Shown here: piece by piece, positions 1 to 6,814 of the stretch
Numbering within the stretch: position 1 is the first letter of the stretch
Layout: every line of letters starts with the position of its first letter
DNA from: JAEKLB01 sp050249235
GTDB lineage: Bacteria; Actinomycetota; Acidimicrobiia; Acidimicrobiales; CADCSY01
Length of the DNA: 8,963 nt
Assembly (NCBI GenBank): GCA_050249235.1
Contig: JBFWQW010000113.1
Location: 1-8,963 of the forward strand
Direction of reading: 5' to 3'
The notes under the pieces: model-generated
Seen by the model: the letters and a program-made list of their open reading frames with translations, nothing else
Told to the model about the DNA's origin: nothing
Database searches by the model: none
Program-made: the position numbers and the translations under genes

Positions 1-842
1 CCGGCGGGCTCCGCGCCGGTGGCGTGGTCACCGACGTTGGGAGCACCAAGGCCCGGGTCGGCGAGGCGATCGTCAGCGACCGCTTCGTCGGCGGGCACCC
101 GATGGCCGGCAGCGAGCAGGAGGGGGTCGACGGGGCCGACGCGGCGCTGTTCCGCGGCGCGGTGTGGGTGCTCACCCCGACGCCGACCACCGATGCCGCC
201 GCCCACCAGCTGGTGCGGTCGGTCGTCACCTCGTTCGGGGCCGAGGTGGTGGAGCTGCCGCCCGACCGCCACGACGAGCTGGTGGCGATCGTCTCGCATG
301 TGCCCCACCTCACCGCCGCCACCCTCATGGGCCTGGCCGCCGAGGGGGCCGAGGAGCACAGCGCCCTGCTGCGCCTGGCCGCCGGGGGCTTCCGGGACAT
401 GACCCGGATCGCGTCCGGTCACCCGAGCATCTGGCCGGACATCTGCGTCGAGAACCGGGATGCCATCGTCGGCGTCCTGGAACGGCTCGAGGCCGGGCTG
501 GCGGCCATGCGGGGCCGGGTCGAGCGGGGCGACCGCGACGCCCTCCTCGGCACCCTGGAGGCGGCCCGGGCCGCCCGCCTGAACATCCCCACCCGGGGGG
601 TCCGGCCGGACGAGCTCGCCGAGGTGCGGGTGCCGGCGGCCGACCGGCCGGGCTCGCTCGCCGAGGTGACGACGCTGGCAAGCGAGCTCGGCGTCAACAT
701 CTTCGACCTCGAGGTGGCCCACTCGGCCGAGGGCGAGACCGGCGTGTTCATCCTCCTCGTCGAGCTGGCCCGGGCCGAGCTGCTCCGGGGGGGCCTGCTG
801 GCCCGTGGCTACCGGCCGGCCGCCACCCGGCCCCTCACGTGA
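1..842 (+). CDS. tyrA: Prephenate dehydrogenase with C-terminal ACT domain (5'-truncated by window)
   Basis: The enzyme oxidatively decarboxylates prephenate to 4-hydroxyphenylpyruvate in tyrosine synthesis, in the cytoplasm. The reading frame is already open at base 3, so the true start lies upstream; 279 residues are visible. With a usual family length near 360, roughly 80 residues of the N-terminal NAD-binding Rossmann fold are missing. Visible family motifs are TDVGSTK, GGHPMAGSE, SHVPH (fragment residues 98-102, the conserved His region of the active site) and GGFRDMTRIA. The last part, about residues 207-275, starts RVPAADRPGSLAEV and reads as an ACT domain, the usual site of feedback control by an aromatic amino acid; tyrosine is the likely ligand by family knowledge. 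The stop TGA (840-842) overlaps the aroA GTG start, so the two genes are probably cotranscribed and translationally coupled. I see nothing broken in the visible part. An arogenate-specific variant cannot be excluded from sequence alone. Confidence 0.93.
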   Translation, partial: GGLRAGGVVTDVGSTKARVGEAIVSDRFVGGHPMAGSEQEGVDGADAALFRGAVWVLTPTPTTDAAAHQLVRSVVTSFGAEVVELPPDRHDELVAIVSHVPHLTAATLMGLAAEGAEEHSALLRLAAGGFRDMTRIASGHPSIWPDICVENRDAIVGVLERLEAGLAAMRGRVERGDRDALLGTLEAARAARLNIPTRGVRPDELAEVRVPAADRPGSLAEVTTLASELGVNIFDLEVAHSAEGETGVFILLVELARAELLRGGLLARGYRPAATRPLT

Positions 843-2131
843 CCGCCGGCCCGGTGGCGCCGGTGCACGAGGTCGCGCCGTTGGCGGGGCCGATCGACGC
901 GGTCGTGACCGTCCCGGGGTCGAAGAGCCTCACCAACCGGGCCCTCGTGGCGGCCGCTCTGGCGGACGGCACGAGCGCCGTCTCCGGCGTGCTGGTGGCC
1001 GACGACAGCGAGGCCATGGCCGGCTGCCTCCGCGCCATCGGCGCCACCGTCGACGTCGACGCCGGCGGCACGACGTGGACGGTGACGGGTCGGGCCCGGC
1101 CCGCGCCCGGTCCGGCCACCCTCGACGCCCGGCTGTCGGGCACGACCGCCCGCTTCCTCGCCCCGGTGCTGGCGTTGGGGGAGGGCCGCTACCGGCTCGA
1201 CGGGTCGCCCCAGCTCCGGGCCCGACCGCTCGGCCCGACCCTCGACGCCCTGCGGGCCCTCGGCGTGGCCGTGGAGGAGGAGGCCGAGCCGGGCCACCTG
1301 CCCGTCACCGTCGTCGCCGGTGGGCTTCCCGGCGGCACGGTCCGGGTGCGGGCCGACACGTCGAGCCAGTTCGTGTCCGGGCTCCTGCTGGCCGCCCCCC
1401 GCGCCGGTGCCGACCTCGAGGTGGTGGTCGACGGGGCGGCCGTGTCGTCGCCCTACTTCGACCTCACCGTGGCCGTGATGCGGGCCTTCGGGGCGGAGGT
1501 CGCCCAGGACGGCCACGAGCGCTTCCGCGTGCGGGCCACCGGGTACCGGCCCACCGCCTACGCGGTCGAGCCCGATGCCTCGTCGGCGGCCTACCTCCTC
1601 GCCGCGGCGGCGCTCTGCGGGGGCCGGGTGACGGTCCTCGGCCTCGGCGCCGGCACGCTGCAGGGCGACGCCCGTCTCGTCGACGTCCTGGCCGCGATGG
1701 GCGCCACGGTCACCCGGACCGCCGACGCCACCACCGTGTCCGGCAGCGGCCGGCTCCGCGGCGTCGACGTCGACCTCGTCGACCTGCCCGACATGGCCAT
1801 GACGGTGGCGGTGCTGGCCGCCTTCGCCGACGGGCCCTCGACGATCCGGGGCGTCGCCCACATCCGGGGCCACGAGACGGACCGGATCGAGGCCGTCGCC
1901 TCCGAGCTCGGCCGGTGCGGCATCCGGGCCGACGTCACCGACGACGGCTGGACCGTGCGTCCCGGCCCGGTCGGCCCGGCCGTGGTCGAGACCTACGACG
2001 ACCACCGCATGGCCATGAGCTTCGCCCTGGCCGGCCTGCGGGTGCCGGGCATCGGCATCGCCGACCCGGCCTGCGTCGGCAAGACCTTCCCCGGCTTCTG
2101 GGCCGCCCTCGAGGGCCTCCGGCGGGGTTGA
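839..2131 (+). CDS. aroA: 3-phosphoshikimate 1-carboxyvinyltransferase (EPSP synthase)
   Basis: It transfers the enolpyruvyl group of PEP to shikimate-3-phosphate, the sixth step of the shikimate pathway, and is the target of glyphosate. The protein is 430 residues, normal for the family. I chose the GTG at 839 because it overlaps the tyrA stop (GTGA) and places PGSKS at residues 26-30, where other EPSP synthases have it; upstream codons in this frame lie inside tyrA. Expected active-site residues by alignment to E. coli numbering are K29 (K22), R129 in RARPLG (R124), S175-S176-Q177 (S169-Q171), D318 (D313), E346 and R349 in HETDR (E341, R344), R390 in DDHRMAM (R386) and K415 in KTFPGFW (K411). 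Two positions differ from E. coli: K340 corresponds to H345, and P101 corresponds to F106 after SGTTAR. Both variants also occur in actinobacterial enzymes as I recall them. The gene has no Shine-Dalgarno sequence and probably depends on coupling to tyrA. Confidence 0.97.
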   Translation: MTAGPVAPVHEVAPLAGPIDAVVTVPGSKSLTNRALVAAALADGTSAVSGVLVADDSEAMAGCLRAIGATVDVDAGGTTWTVTGRARPAPGPATLDARLSGTTARFLAPVLALGEGRYRLDGSPQLRARPLGPTLDALRALGVAVEEEAEPGHLPVTVVAGGLPGGTVRVRADTSSQFVSGLLLAAPRAGADLEVVVDGAAVSSPYFDLTVAVMRAFGAEVAQDGHERFRVRATGYRPTAYAVEPDASSAAYLLAAAALCGGRVTVLGLGAGTLQGDARLVDVLAAMGATVTRTADATTVSGSGRLRGVDVDLVDLPDMAMTVAVLAAFADGPSTIRGVAHIRGHETDRIEAVASELGRCGIRADVTDDGWTVRPGPVGPAVVETYDDHRMAMSFALAGLRVPGIGIADPACVGKTFPGFWAALEGLRRG

Positions 2132-2230
2132 GGGCCGCACCGGTCCACGCCGACCTGATCTGACGTGACCCGATCCGATCCGACTGGCGAAGCCGGGCTG
2201 GCGGGCGGGCCCCGAGTACCGTGCCGCCCC
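2132..2230 (+). promoter_or_regulatory. aroA-cmk intergenic region with -10 box TACCGT for a leaderless cmk transcript
   Basis: This 99-nt gap follows aroA. A TAnnnT-type -10 box, TACCGT, sits at 2217-2222 and is separated by 8 nt from the GTG at 2231. At that distance transcription would begin at or within a few bases of the start codon. I find no convincing -35 element 16-19 nt upstream and no Shine-Dalgarno sequence. A short repeat (CGATC CGATC CGA, about 2171-2183) lies in the first half. No strong hairpin followed by a T-run is visible, so readthrough from tyrA-aroA is possible. The promoter call is inference from position and consensus. Confidence 0.45.
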
Positions 2231-2860
2231 GTGCGGGTGGTGGCGATCGACGGTCCGTCGGGCTCGGGCAAGTCCACGGTGTCGAAGGCCCTGGCCGCCC
2301 GCCTCGGCCTCGAGCACCTGGACACCGGGGCCATGTACCGGGCGGTCGCCTTCGCCGCCCTGCGCCGCGGCATCGACCCGTCCGACCCCGCCGCCCTGGC
2401 CCGGCTGGTCGACGACGTCCAGCTCGAGGTGGGCGCCGACACGGTGACGGTCGACGGGGTCGACGCCACGACAGCCATCCGGGGGGCCGAGGTGACGGGC
2501 GTCGTCAGCCAGGTGGCCACCGTGCCCGAGGTCCGCAACGAGCTGCGGGCCAGGCAGCGGCAGTGGATCGAGGCCCGGGGCGGCGGGGTGGTCGAGGGCC
2601 GTGACATCGGGTCGGTGGTCTGCCCCGAAGCCGACCTCAAGGTGTACCTGACGGCCCGGCTCGACGTCCGGGCCGAGCGCCGCCACGGCGAGGACGCCGA
2701 CCACGACTACGAACGGGTGGCCCAGCTCCTCGTCGAGCGGGACACGACCGACGCCAACCGGTCGGAGAGCCCGCTCGTCGTCGCCGAGGGTGCGGTGGTG
2801 GTCGACACCACCGACCGCACCGTGGCGGAGATCGTCGACCAGCTGGTGTCGCTGCTGTGA
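2231..2860 (+). CDS. cmk: Cytidylate (CMP/dCMP) kinase
   Basis: It phosphorylates CMP and dCMP to the diphosphates with ATP, salvaging and supplying pyrimidine nucleotides in the cytoplasm. From GTG 2231 the protein is 209 residues and begins MRVVAIDGPSGSGKST, with the Walker A P-loop at residues 8-15; bacterial Cmk proteins normally start this close to the P-loop. An in-frame GTG at 2165 would add 22 residues of low-complexity sequence and is less likely. Further family motifs are LDTGAMYRA, EGRDIGSVVCPEADLK, and a C-terminal RDTTDANRSESPL followed by VVDTTDRTVAEIVDQL. No key motif is missing. The stop overlaps the plsC start (GTGA at 2857-2860). The pairing of Cmk with a PlsC-type acyltransferase is common in Firmicutes and actinobacteria and suggests cotranscription; CTP from this pathway feeds CDP-diacylglycerol synthesis, so the pairing makes metabolic sense, though that link is inference. 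Confidence 0.95.
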   Translation: MRVVAIDGPSGSGKSTVSKALAARLGLEHLDTGAMYRAVAFAALRRGIDPSDPAALARLVDDVQLEVGADTVTVDGVDATTAIRGAEVTGVVSQVATVPEVRNELRARQRQWIEARGGGVVEGRDIGSVVCPEADLKVYLTARLDVRAERRHGEDADHDYERVAQLLVERDTTDANRSESPLVVAEGAVVVDTTDRTVAEIVDQLVSLL

Positions 2861-3531
2861 GCCGGTCCGGCGCCGACGGTCGCCCGACCGTCGGCCAGCG
2901 GCTCCTCTACCGCCTCGTCCGCGGCGCCGTCGTCTGCTTCTGCCGGGCCTTCTGGCGGCTGTCGGTGACGGGCCGGGAGCACGTGCCGGACGGGCCCTTC
3001 ATCCTGGCGCCGGTCCACCGCAGCAACATCGACACCCCGGTGGTGGCCGCCGTCACCCGGCGCCGGCTCCGCTACATGGGCAAGGACAGCCTCTGGAAGT
3101 TCCGCTGGTCGGCCTGGTTCTTCCGGAACATGGGAGGGTTCCCGGTCCACCGCGGCACACCCGACCGCGAGGCCCTGCGCTGGGCCTCGTCGGTGGTGGC
3201 CGGGGGCGAGCCGGTGGTGATGTTCCCGGAAGGGACCCGCCAGGAAGGGCCGATCGTCGAGCACGTCCTCGACGGCGTGGCCTTCGTGGCGCTCCGCGAG
3301 GGCGTGCCGATCCTCCCGGTCGGGATCGGCGGCTCCGACCGGGCCATGGCCAGGGGGGCCCGGCTGCCCCGGCCGGTGAGGGTGACGATGGTGATCGGCC
3401 CGCCGATCCCGGCCACGGCGCCGGGCGCGGGGGAGCGGGTGCCCCGCCGGGCCGTGCGCGAGCTCACCGTGCGCCTCCGGGACGAGCTGCAGCTCCTCTA
3501 CGACGAGGCCCAGGCCCGGGCCGGCCGCTGA
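2857..3531 (+). CDS. plsC: 1-acyl-sn-glycerol-3-phosphate acyltransferase (PlsC family)
   Basis: Members of this family acylate lysophosphatidic acid to phosphatidic acid at the inner face of the membrane. The protein has 224 residues, typical for short bacterial PlsC. The four acyltransferase motifs are present in order: motif I HRSNID (H54 and D59, the HX4D catalytic pair), motif II GGFPVHR (93-99), motif III FPEGTR (123-128, glycerophosphate binding) and motif IV around VPILPVGI. An N-terminal hydrophobic stretch (about residues 16-33) may be a membrane anchor or amphipathic segment. The start GTG is inside the cmk stop (GTGA overlap), so translation is probably coupled. Its 3' end faces ispH, which is convergent. 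Substrate specificity cannot be read from the sequence; other acyl acceptors are possible for this superfamily, and some actinobacteria have several paralogues. Confidence 0.9.
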   Translation: MSRSGADGRPTVGQRLLYRLVRGAVVCFCRAFWRLSVTGREHVPDGPFILAPVHRSNIDTPVVAAVTRRRLRYMGKDSLWKFRWSAWFFRNMGGFPVHRGTPDREALRWASSVVAGGEPVVMFPEGTRQEGPIVEHVLDGVAFVALREGVPILPVGIGGSDRAMARGARLPRPVRVTMVIGPPIPATAPGAGERVPRRAVRELTVRLRDELQLLYDEAQARAGR

Positions 3532-3619
3532 GGGGGGTGCCCCTGCGCTGGGGCCGCCGTGTTGGGGGCCTCGTGTTGGGGGCAGCCGTGTGGGGGGCCG
3601 TCGGAGTGGGCGTGGGCCG
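3532..3619. repeat. G-rich gap between convergent plsC and ispH with three GTGTTGGGGGC-like repeats
   Basis: The 88-nt convergent gap holds three near-identical 11-mers: GTGTTGGGGGC at 3559-3569 and 3573-3583, and GTGTGGGGGGC at 3588-3598, spaced 14 and 15 nt apart. On the plus strand there are five runs of four to six G (3532-3537, 3550-3553, 3564-3568, 3578-3582, 3592-3597), enough to allow a G-quadruplex. A small hairpin, GCCCC-tgcgct-GGGGC at 3539-3554, lies right after the plsC stop. There is no T-tract on either strand, so a classic intrinsic terminator is not supported. A role in stopping convergent transcription is inference. Confidence 0.6.
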
Positions 3620-4621
3620 TCAGAGGGCGGTGAGGACGTCGCTGGCGGCCAGGCTGCGGTCGTCGGCCAGCTCGTCGGCCGTCATGTGCTCGCGCAGGGC
3701 CCGGGGCGGCGGGAAGTACTCGTCCTCGTCGGTGATCGAGATCTCCTCGACGCCGAGGCGGGGCGCCAGGCGGGCGATGACCGCGGCCACGACCTCCTCG
3801 GCAGCGGACGCCCCGGCGGTGACGGCGACCACGCCGGCGAGGTCGCCGGGCAGCTCGTCGGGGCCGTTCACCCGCAGGACCCGGATGGTGCGGCCGGGTA
3901 CGTCGGCGGCGGTGGCCTCGGCCACCTTGGCCAGCGCCACCGTGTTCGACGAGTTCGCCGACCCGATCACGACGACGGCGTCGGCTCTGGGGACGATCGC
4001 CTGGAGCGCCGACTGCCGGTTGGTGGTGGCGAAGCACAGGTCGGACCGGCCCGGCATCCAGAGGTCGGGGAAGCGGTCGCGGGCCGCGTCGAGGACACCG
4101 GCCCAGTCGTGGTGGGAGAGCGTGGTCTGGGCCAGGAGGGCCACCGGTCGGCCGGGGTCGGCGAGGGTGGCGACGTCGTCCTCGGTCTCCACCAGGGCGA
4201 TCGACTCGGGCGCTACGGCCATCGTGCCGACGGCCTCGTCGTGGCCGGCGTGGCCCACGTAGAGGACGGTGTAGCCCTTGCCGGCCCGCACCTTCACCTC
4301 GTGGTGGACCTTGGTGACGAGCGGGCAGACGGCATCGACCACGAACCCGCCCTTGGCGGCCGCGGCCCGCACGACCTCGGGTGGCGACCCGTGGGCCGAG
4401 AGCATGAGCGGGGCCCCGTCGGGGACGTCGTCGAGGGAGTCGACGAACATCACGCCCCGCTCCCGGAACCGGTCGACCACCAGCCGGTTGTGGACGATCT
4501 CGTGGTAGCAGTAGACGGGCGGCTCGTAGTGCCGGACCATCCAGGCCAACGCCTTGATGGCCATCTCCACGCCGGCGCAGAACCCGCGGGGGGCGGCGAG
4601 CAGCACCCGGTCGACGGTCAT
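3620..4621 (-). CDS. ispH: 4-hydroxy-3-methylbut-2-enyl diphosphate reductase (IspH/LytB)
   Basis: It carries out the last step of the MEP pathway, reducing HMBPP to IPP and DMAPP with a [4Fe-4S] cluster. The protein is 333 residues. The three cluster cysteines are C15 (RGFCAGV), C99 (DAVCPLVTKVH) and C196 (DLCFATTNRQ), matching E. coli C12, C96 and C197. Substrate and catalytic residues are also in place: H44 (VHN), H77 (SAHG), H127 and E129 (GHDE, equivalent to E. coli H124/E126), T167 (QTTLS), S224-S225-N226 and S272 (TAGAS). It is somewhat longer than E. coli IspH (316); the C-terminal tail after about residue 295 is acidic, with DEDEYFPPPRALRE, a feature I associate with actinobacterial homologues. 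The ATG at 4619-4621 places the first cysteine at the normal distance from the N-terminus. The gene is convergent with plsC and divergent from the methyltransferase gene. A -10-like TACGCT lies 9 nt before the ATG. Confidence 0.97.
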   Translation of the reverse strand: MTVDRVLLAAPRGFCAGVEMAIKALAWMVRHYEPPVYCYHEIVHNRLVVDRFRERGVMFVDSLDDVPDGAPLMLSAHGSPPEVVRAAAAKGGFVVDAVCPLVTKVHHEVKVRAGKGYTVLYVGHAGHDEAVGTMAVAPESIALVETEDDVATLADPGRPVALLAQTTLSHHDWAGVLDAARDRFPDLWMPGRSDLCFATTNRQSALQAIVPRADAVVVIGSANSSNTVALAKVAEATAADVPGRTIRVLRVNGPDELPGDLAGVVAVTAGASAAEEVVAAVIARLAPRLGVEEISITDEDEYFPPPRALREHMTADELADDRSLAASDVLTAL

Positions 4622-4630
4622 CGACCCCGG

Positions 4631-4636
4631 AGCGTA
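4631..4636 (-). promoter_or_regulatory. -10 box TACGCT for ispH, nearly leaderless
   Basis: Read on the minus strand, TACGCT ends 9 nt before the ispH ATG. This fits TAnnnT and is the same hexamer found 8 nt before the phosphatase gene at 8209. No clear TTGACA-like -35 is visible at 16-19 nt upstream, and no Shine-Dalgarno sequence could fit. The transcript would start at the ATG or a few bases before it. Confidence 0.5.
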
Positions 4637-4676
4637 CGGGCGCCGGAGGCCGGCCCCGTTCCCGGGCCCCCTGCCG

Positions 4677-4702
4677 TCGACCAGACTCGACCAGACTCGA
4701 CC
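4677..4702 (+). repeat. 10-bp tandem repeat TCGACCAGAC (2.6 copies) at the methyltransferase start
   Basis: Two full perfect copies of TCGACCAGAC and a partial third (TCGACC) run up to 1 nt before the GTG at 4704. The second copy plus the following T supplies CAGACT (4692-4697), a degenerate -10 box 6 nt before the GTG, the same spacing as TAGACT before the DUF512 gene. The repeat could be an operator, a slippage-prone promoter element or chance; the sequence shows only the repetition. Confidence 0.6.
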
Positions 4703-4703
4703 G

Positions 4704-5339
4704 GTGCCCCTCCCGCCGGCCGACCCCTTCCCCTCCTGGTTCTTCCAGCGGGACGACCCGTCGGCGGACGGCGGCTTCTACGGCTGGCCCCGGCTCGTCA
4801 CCCACATCGACGACGGGGCGATCGCGGCGGTCGGCGACCTCTACGAGGAGCTCGGCCTCGACGGCGAGGTGCTCGACCTCATGGGCTCGTGGGTGTCGCA
4901 CCTGCGACGGCCGCCCCGCCGGCTCACCGTCCTCGGCATGAACCCCGACGAGCTGGCCGCCAACCCCATGGCGGCGGCCACGGTGGTCCACGACCTCAAC
5001 GCCGAGCCGCTCCTGCCCTTCGCCGACCGGGGCTTCGACGCCGTCGTGTGCTGCGTGTCGGTCGACTACCTGGTGCGCCCGGTGGAGGTCTTCACCGAGG
5101 TCGCCAGGGTGCTGCGGCCGGGGGGCCCGTTCGTGTGCACGTTCTCGAACCGGTGCTTCCCGACCAAGGCCGTCCGGGGTTGGCTGGTCGCCGACGACGA
5201 GGGGCGGTGCGACATCGTGCGGCGCTACTTCGAGCTGGCCGGGGGCTTCGAGGCTCCGGTCGTCGAGCGCCGGACCCCTCCCGGGCACCGTGGCGACCCG
5301 CTGTTCGCGGTGTGGGCCCGGTCCTCGTCGTCGACGTAG
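4704..5339 (+). CDS. Class I SAM-dependent methyltransferase-like protein with atypical motif I
   Basis: This is a predicted cytoplasmic SAM-binding methyltransferase of unknown substrate, 211 residues from GTG 4704. In place of the usual glycine-rich motif I, D58 is followed by LMGSWVSHL (59-67); I recall a family in cyanobacteria, plants and actinobacteria with a DLMSSWVSHLP signature. Before it lies FYGWPRLVTHID, also typical of that family. Further support comes from LTVLGMNPDEL in the motif II region, VVHDLN (D97, likely adenine-side motif III), FDAVVCCVSVDYLVRP (motif IV) and EVARVLRPGG (post-motif). FSNRCFPTKAVRGW after that is another family hallmark. The start is uncertain: no in-frame ATG precedes the conserved N-terminus, and GTG 4704 lies just before conserved-looking sequence. 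The gene is divergent from ispH (82-nt gap) and 92 nt upstream of the DUF512 gene. Substrate and biological role are not deducible. Confidence 0.75.
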   Translation: MPLPPADPFPSWFFQRDDPSADGGFYGWPRLVTHIDDGAIAAVGDLYEELGLDGEVLDLMGSWVSHLRRPPRRLTVLGMNPDELAANPMAAATVVHDLNAEPLLPFADRGFDAVVCCVSVDYLVRPVEVFTEVARVLRPGGPFVCTFSNRCFPTKAVRGWLVADDEGRCDIVRRYFELAGGFEAPVVERRTPPGHRGDPLFAVWARSSSST

Positions 5340-5431
5340 GTCCAGAGGCCGATGAACGTCAGGCGGTGTCGTGAGCGGCAGCGCAGCAGCCGGGAAGGGG
5401 GCCGGCGGCGGCTGCTCCGTAGACTCCCCCC
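5340..5431 (+). promoter_or_regulatory. Gap before the DUF512 gene with -10 box TAGACT for a leaderless transcript
   Basis: This 92-nt gap separates the methyltransferase stop from the ATG at 5432. TAGACT (5420-5425) fits the TAnnnT consensus and is separated from the ATG only by CCCCCC. That spacing predicts initiation at or next to the A of the ATG and leaves no room for a Shine-Dalgarno sequence. I could not identify a -35 box. No terminator for the methyltransferase gene is evident, so partial readthrough is possible. Confidence 0.5.
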
Positions 5432-6814
5432 ATGTCGTTGCCCCGGGTCGTGGCCGTCGCGCCCGGGAGCCCGGCCTCCCTGGCCGGCCTGGTGCCCGGC
5501 GACGAGGTGGTCGCCGTCGACGGCCAGGTGCCCCGTGACGTCCTCGAGTGGCGCCTCCTCGTCGACGAGGCCGACCCCGAGCTCGAGCTCAGGCGGGGTG
5601 GCCTCGAGCTGGCGGTGACGGTGGCCAAGCGGGCCGGCGAGGCGCTCGGCGCCGAGGTCCACTCGTCGGTGTTCGACCGGGTGCAGACCTGCGACAACCA
5701 CTGCGCGTTCTGCTTCATCCACCAGCTGCCCAAGGGGATGCGGCGCTCGCTGTCGCTGAAGGACGACGACTACCGGCTGTCGTTTCTCTACGGGAACTTC
5801 ACCACGCTCACCCGGTTCACCGAGGCCGACCTCGAGCGGGTGCTGCTCGAAGGGCTCTCGCCGCTGCACGTGAGCATCCACGCCACCGACCCGGCGGTCC
5901 GGGCGGGGATGCTGCGCAACCGTCGCGGCGCCACCAGCCTGCGCTGGCTGCGGGCGCTGCTCGACAACGGGGTCGAGGTCCACGGCCAGGTGGTGGTGTG
6001 CCCGGGCGTGAACGACGGCGAGGTCCTGGAGCACACCCTCACCGGGGTGCTCGACGAGTACCCGGAGCTCGCCACCCTCTGCGTCGTCCCGCTCGGCGTG
6101 AGCGCTCACAACACCGAGGCGTCGATGCGGCCCCACACCCGCGACGAGGCGGTGGCCACGGTCGAGGCCGTCACCCGGTGGCAGGCCACGTTCCTGCGGC
6201 TCCTCGGCCGCCGCCTGGCCTTCCCGGCCGACGAGTACTACCTCCTCGCCGAGCTCCCCTTCCCCCCGGCCGACGCCTACGAGGGGTTCCCGATGCACGA
6301 GGACGGCGTGGGCATGGCCCGGCTCTTCGAGCAGGAGTTCACCGGTGCCGTCGGCACGAGCACCGGGCCGAGGTCCGGCTTCTTCGCGTGGGTGGACGGG
6401 GCTCCGGCCGAGGGCTACCGGGCGGCCCGGACGGCCGGCACCCGGTCGGCGGCGCCGTTCGGGCTGCGGGTCGGCCGGCGGCCGGTGGCCGTGCTCACCG
6501 GGGCCCTCGGCGCGAGGGTACACGGCCCGCTGCTGGCCGACCGCCCCGACGTGCGGGTGGTCGAGGTCGAGAACCGGTTCTTCGGCGGGAACATCGGCGT
6601 CACCGGCCTGCTGGTGGGGGCCGACGTGGCCCGGGTGCTCGAGCTCGAGCCCCTCGACCACCGCTACCTGCTGCCGGACGTCTGCCTGTCGGAGGGCCGG
6701 TTCCTCGACGGGACCACGCCGGACGAGCTGCCCCGGGCGGTCGAGATCGTGCCCACGGATGGCGCGTCGCTCCGGGCCGCCCTGGGCCCGGCCCGGGCGC
6801 TGGCGGCCCGATGA
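5432..6814 (+). CDS. PDZ / radical-SAM-like / DUF512 iron-sulfur protein
   Basis: A 460-residue protein of unconfirmed function. Residues about 5-60 form a PDZ-like domain (VVAVAPGSPASLAGLVPGDEV... VDGQ). Then C87-x3-C91-x2-C94 in TCDNHCAFCFIHQLPKGMR is a radical SAM-type [4Fe-4S] motif, followed by family hallmarks KDDDYRLSFLYGNFTTLTR, LSPLHVSIHATDP and VVVCPGVNDG. The C-terminal DUF512 part contains NRFFGGNIGVTGLLVGAD and LLPDVCLSEGRFLDGTTPDEL. All three domains are present in the usual order and length, so the gene looks intact. The ATG at 5432 is preceded by a leaderless-type -10 box, and the stop overlaps the der start (ATGA), implying cotranscription with der. DUF512 proteins sit next to der in many clostridia as well, which hints at a role connected with ribosome assembly or membrane metabolism, but that is inference; no reaction or substrate is known to me. 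Confidence 0.9.
   Translation: MSLPRVVAVAPGSPASLAGLVPGDEVVAVDGQVPRDVLEWRLLVDEADPELELRRGGLELAVTVAKRAGEALGAEVHSSVFDRVQTCDNHCAFCFIHQLPKGMRRSLSLKDDDYRLSFLYGNFTTLTRFTEADLERVLLEGLSPLHVSIHATDPAVRAGMLRNRRGATSLRWLRALLDNGVEVHGQVVVCPGVNDGEVLEHTLTGVLDEYPELATLCVVPLGVSAHNTEASMRPHTRDEAVATVEAVTRWQATFLRLLGRRLAFPADEYYLLAELPFPPADAYEGFPMHEDGVGMARLFEQEFTGAVGTSTGPRSGFFAWVDGAPAEGYRAARTAGTRSAAPFGLRVGRRPVAVLTGALGARVHGPLLADRPDVRVVEVENRFFGGNIGVTGLLVGADVARVLELEPLDHRYLLPDVCLSEGRFLDGTTPDELPRAVEIVPTDGASLRAALGPARALAAR

Noticed and set aside
2165..2230. Upstream in-frame GTG at 2165 as the cmk start
   Set aside because: It would add 22 unconserved residues before a P-loop that normally lies near the N-terminus, and the -10 box at 2217-2222 would fall inside the gene.
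809..2704. 631-residue open frame on the minus strand across aroA and cmk
   Set aside because: It is antisense to two clear enzymes, has low-complexity Arg/Gly/His-rich sequence and no family motifs. Long antisense frames are expected when third positions are nearly all G or C.
4634..4666. ECF-sigma-like promoter (GGAAC ... CGTAC) upstream of ispH on the minus strand
   Set aside because: The spacing of 19 nt is longer than the usual 15-17 nt, and GC-rich sequence gives such partial matches easily.
3498..5288. 596-residue minus-strand frame across ispH and the methyltransferase gene
   Set aside because: It is a different frame from ispH, crosses two real genes, and reads as Arg/Pro/Gly-rich sequence without motifs.
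5352..5431. Small gene starting at ATG 5352
   Set aside because: The frame continues into the DUF512 gene in the wrong register, gives Arg/Ser-rich sequence, and has no motif or ribosome binding site.
5225..6661. 478-residue minus-strand frame opposite the DUF512 gene
   Set aside because: The plus-strand frame has a full set of family motifs, while the minus frame is His/Gly/Glu-rich shadow sequence.
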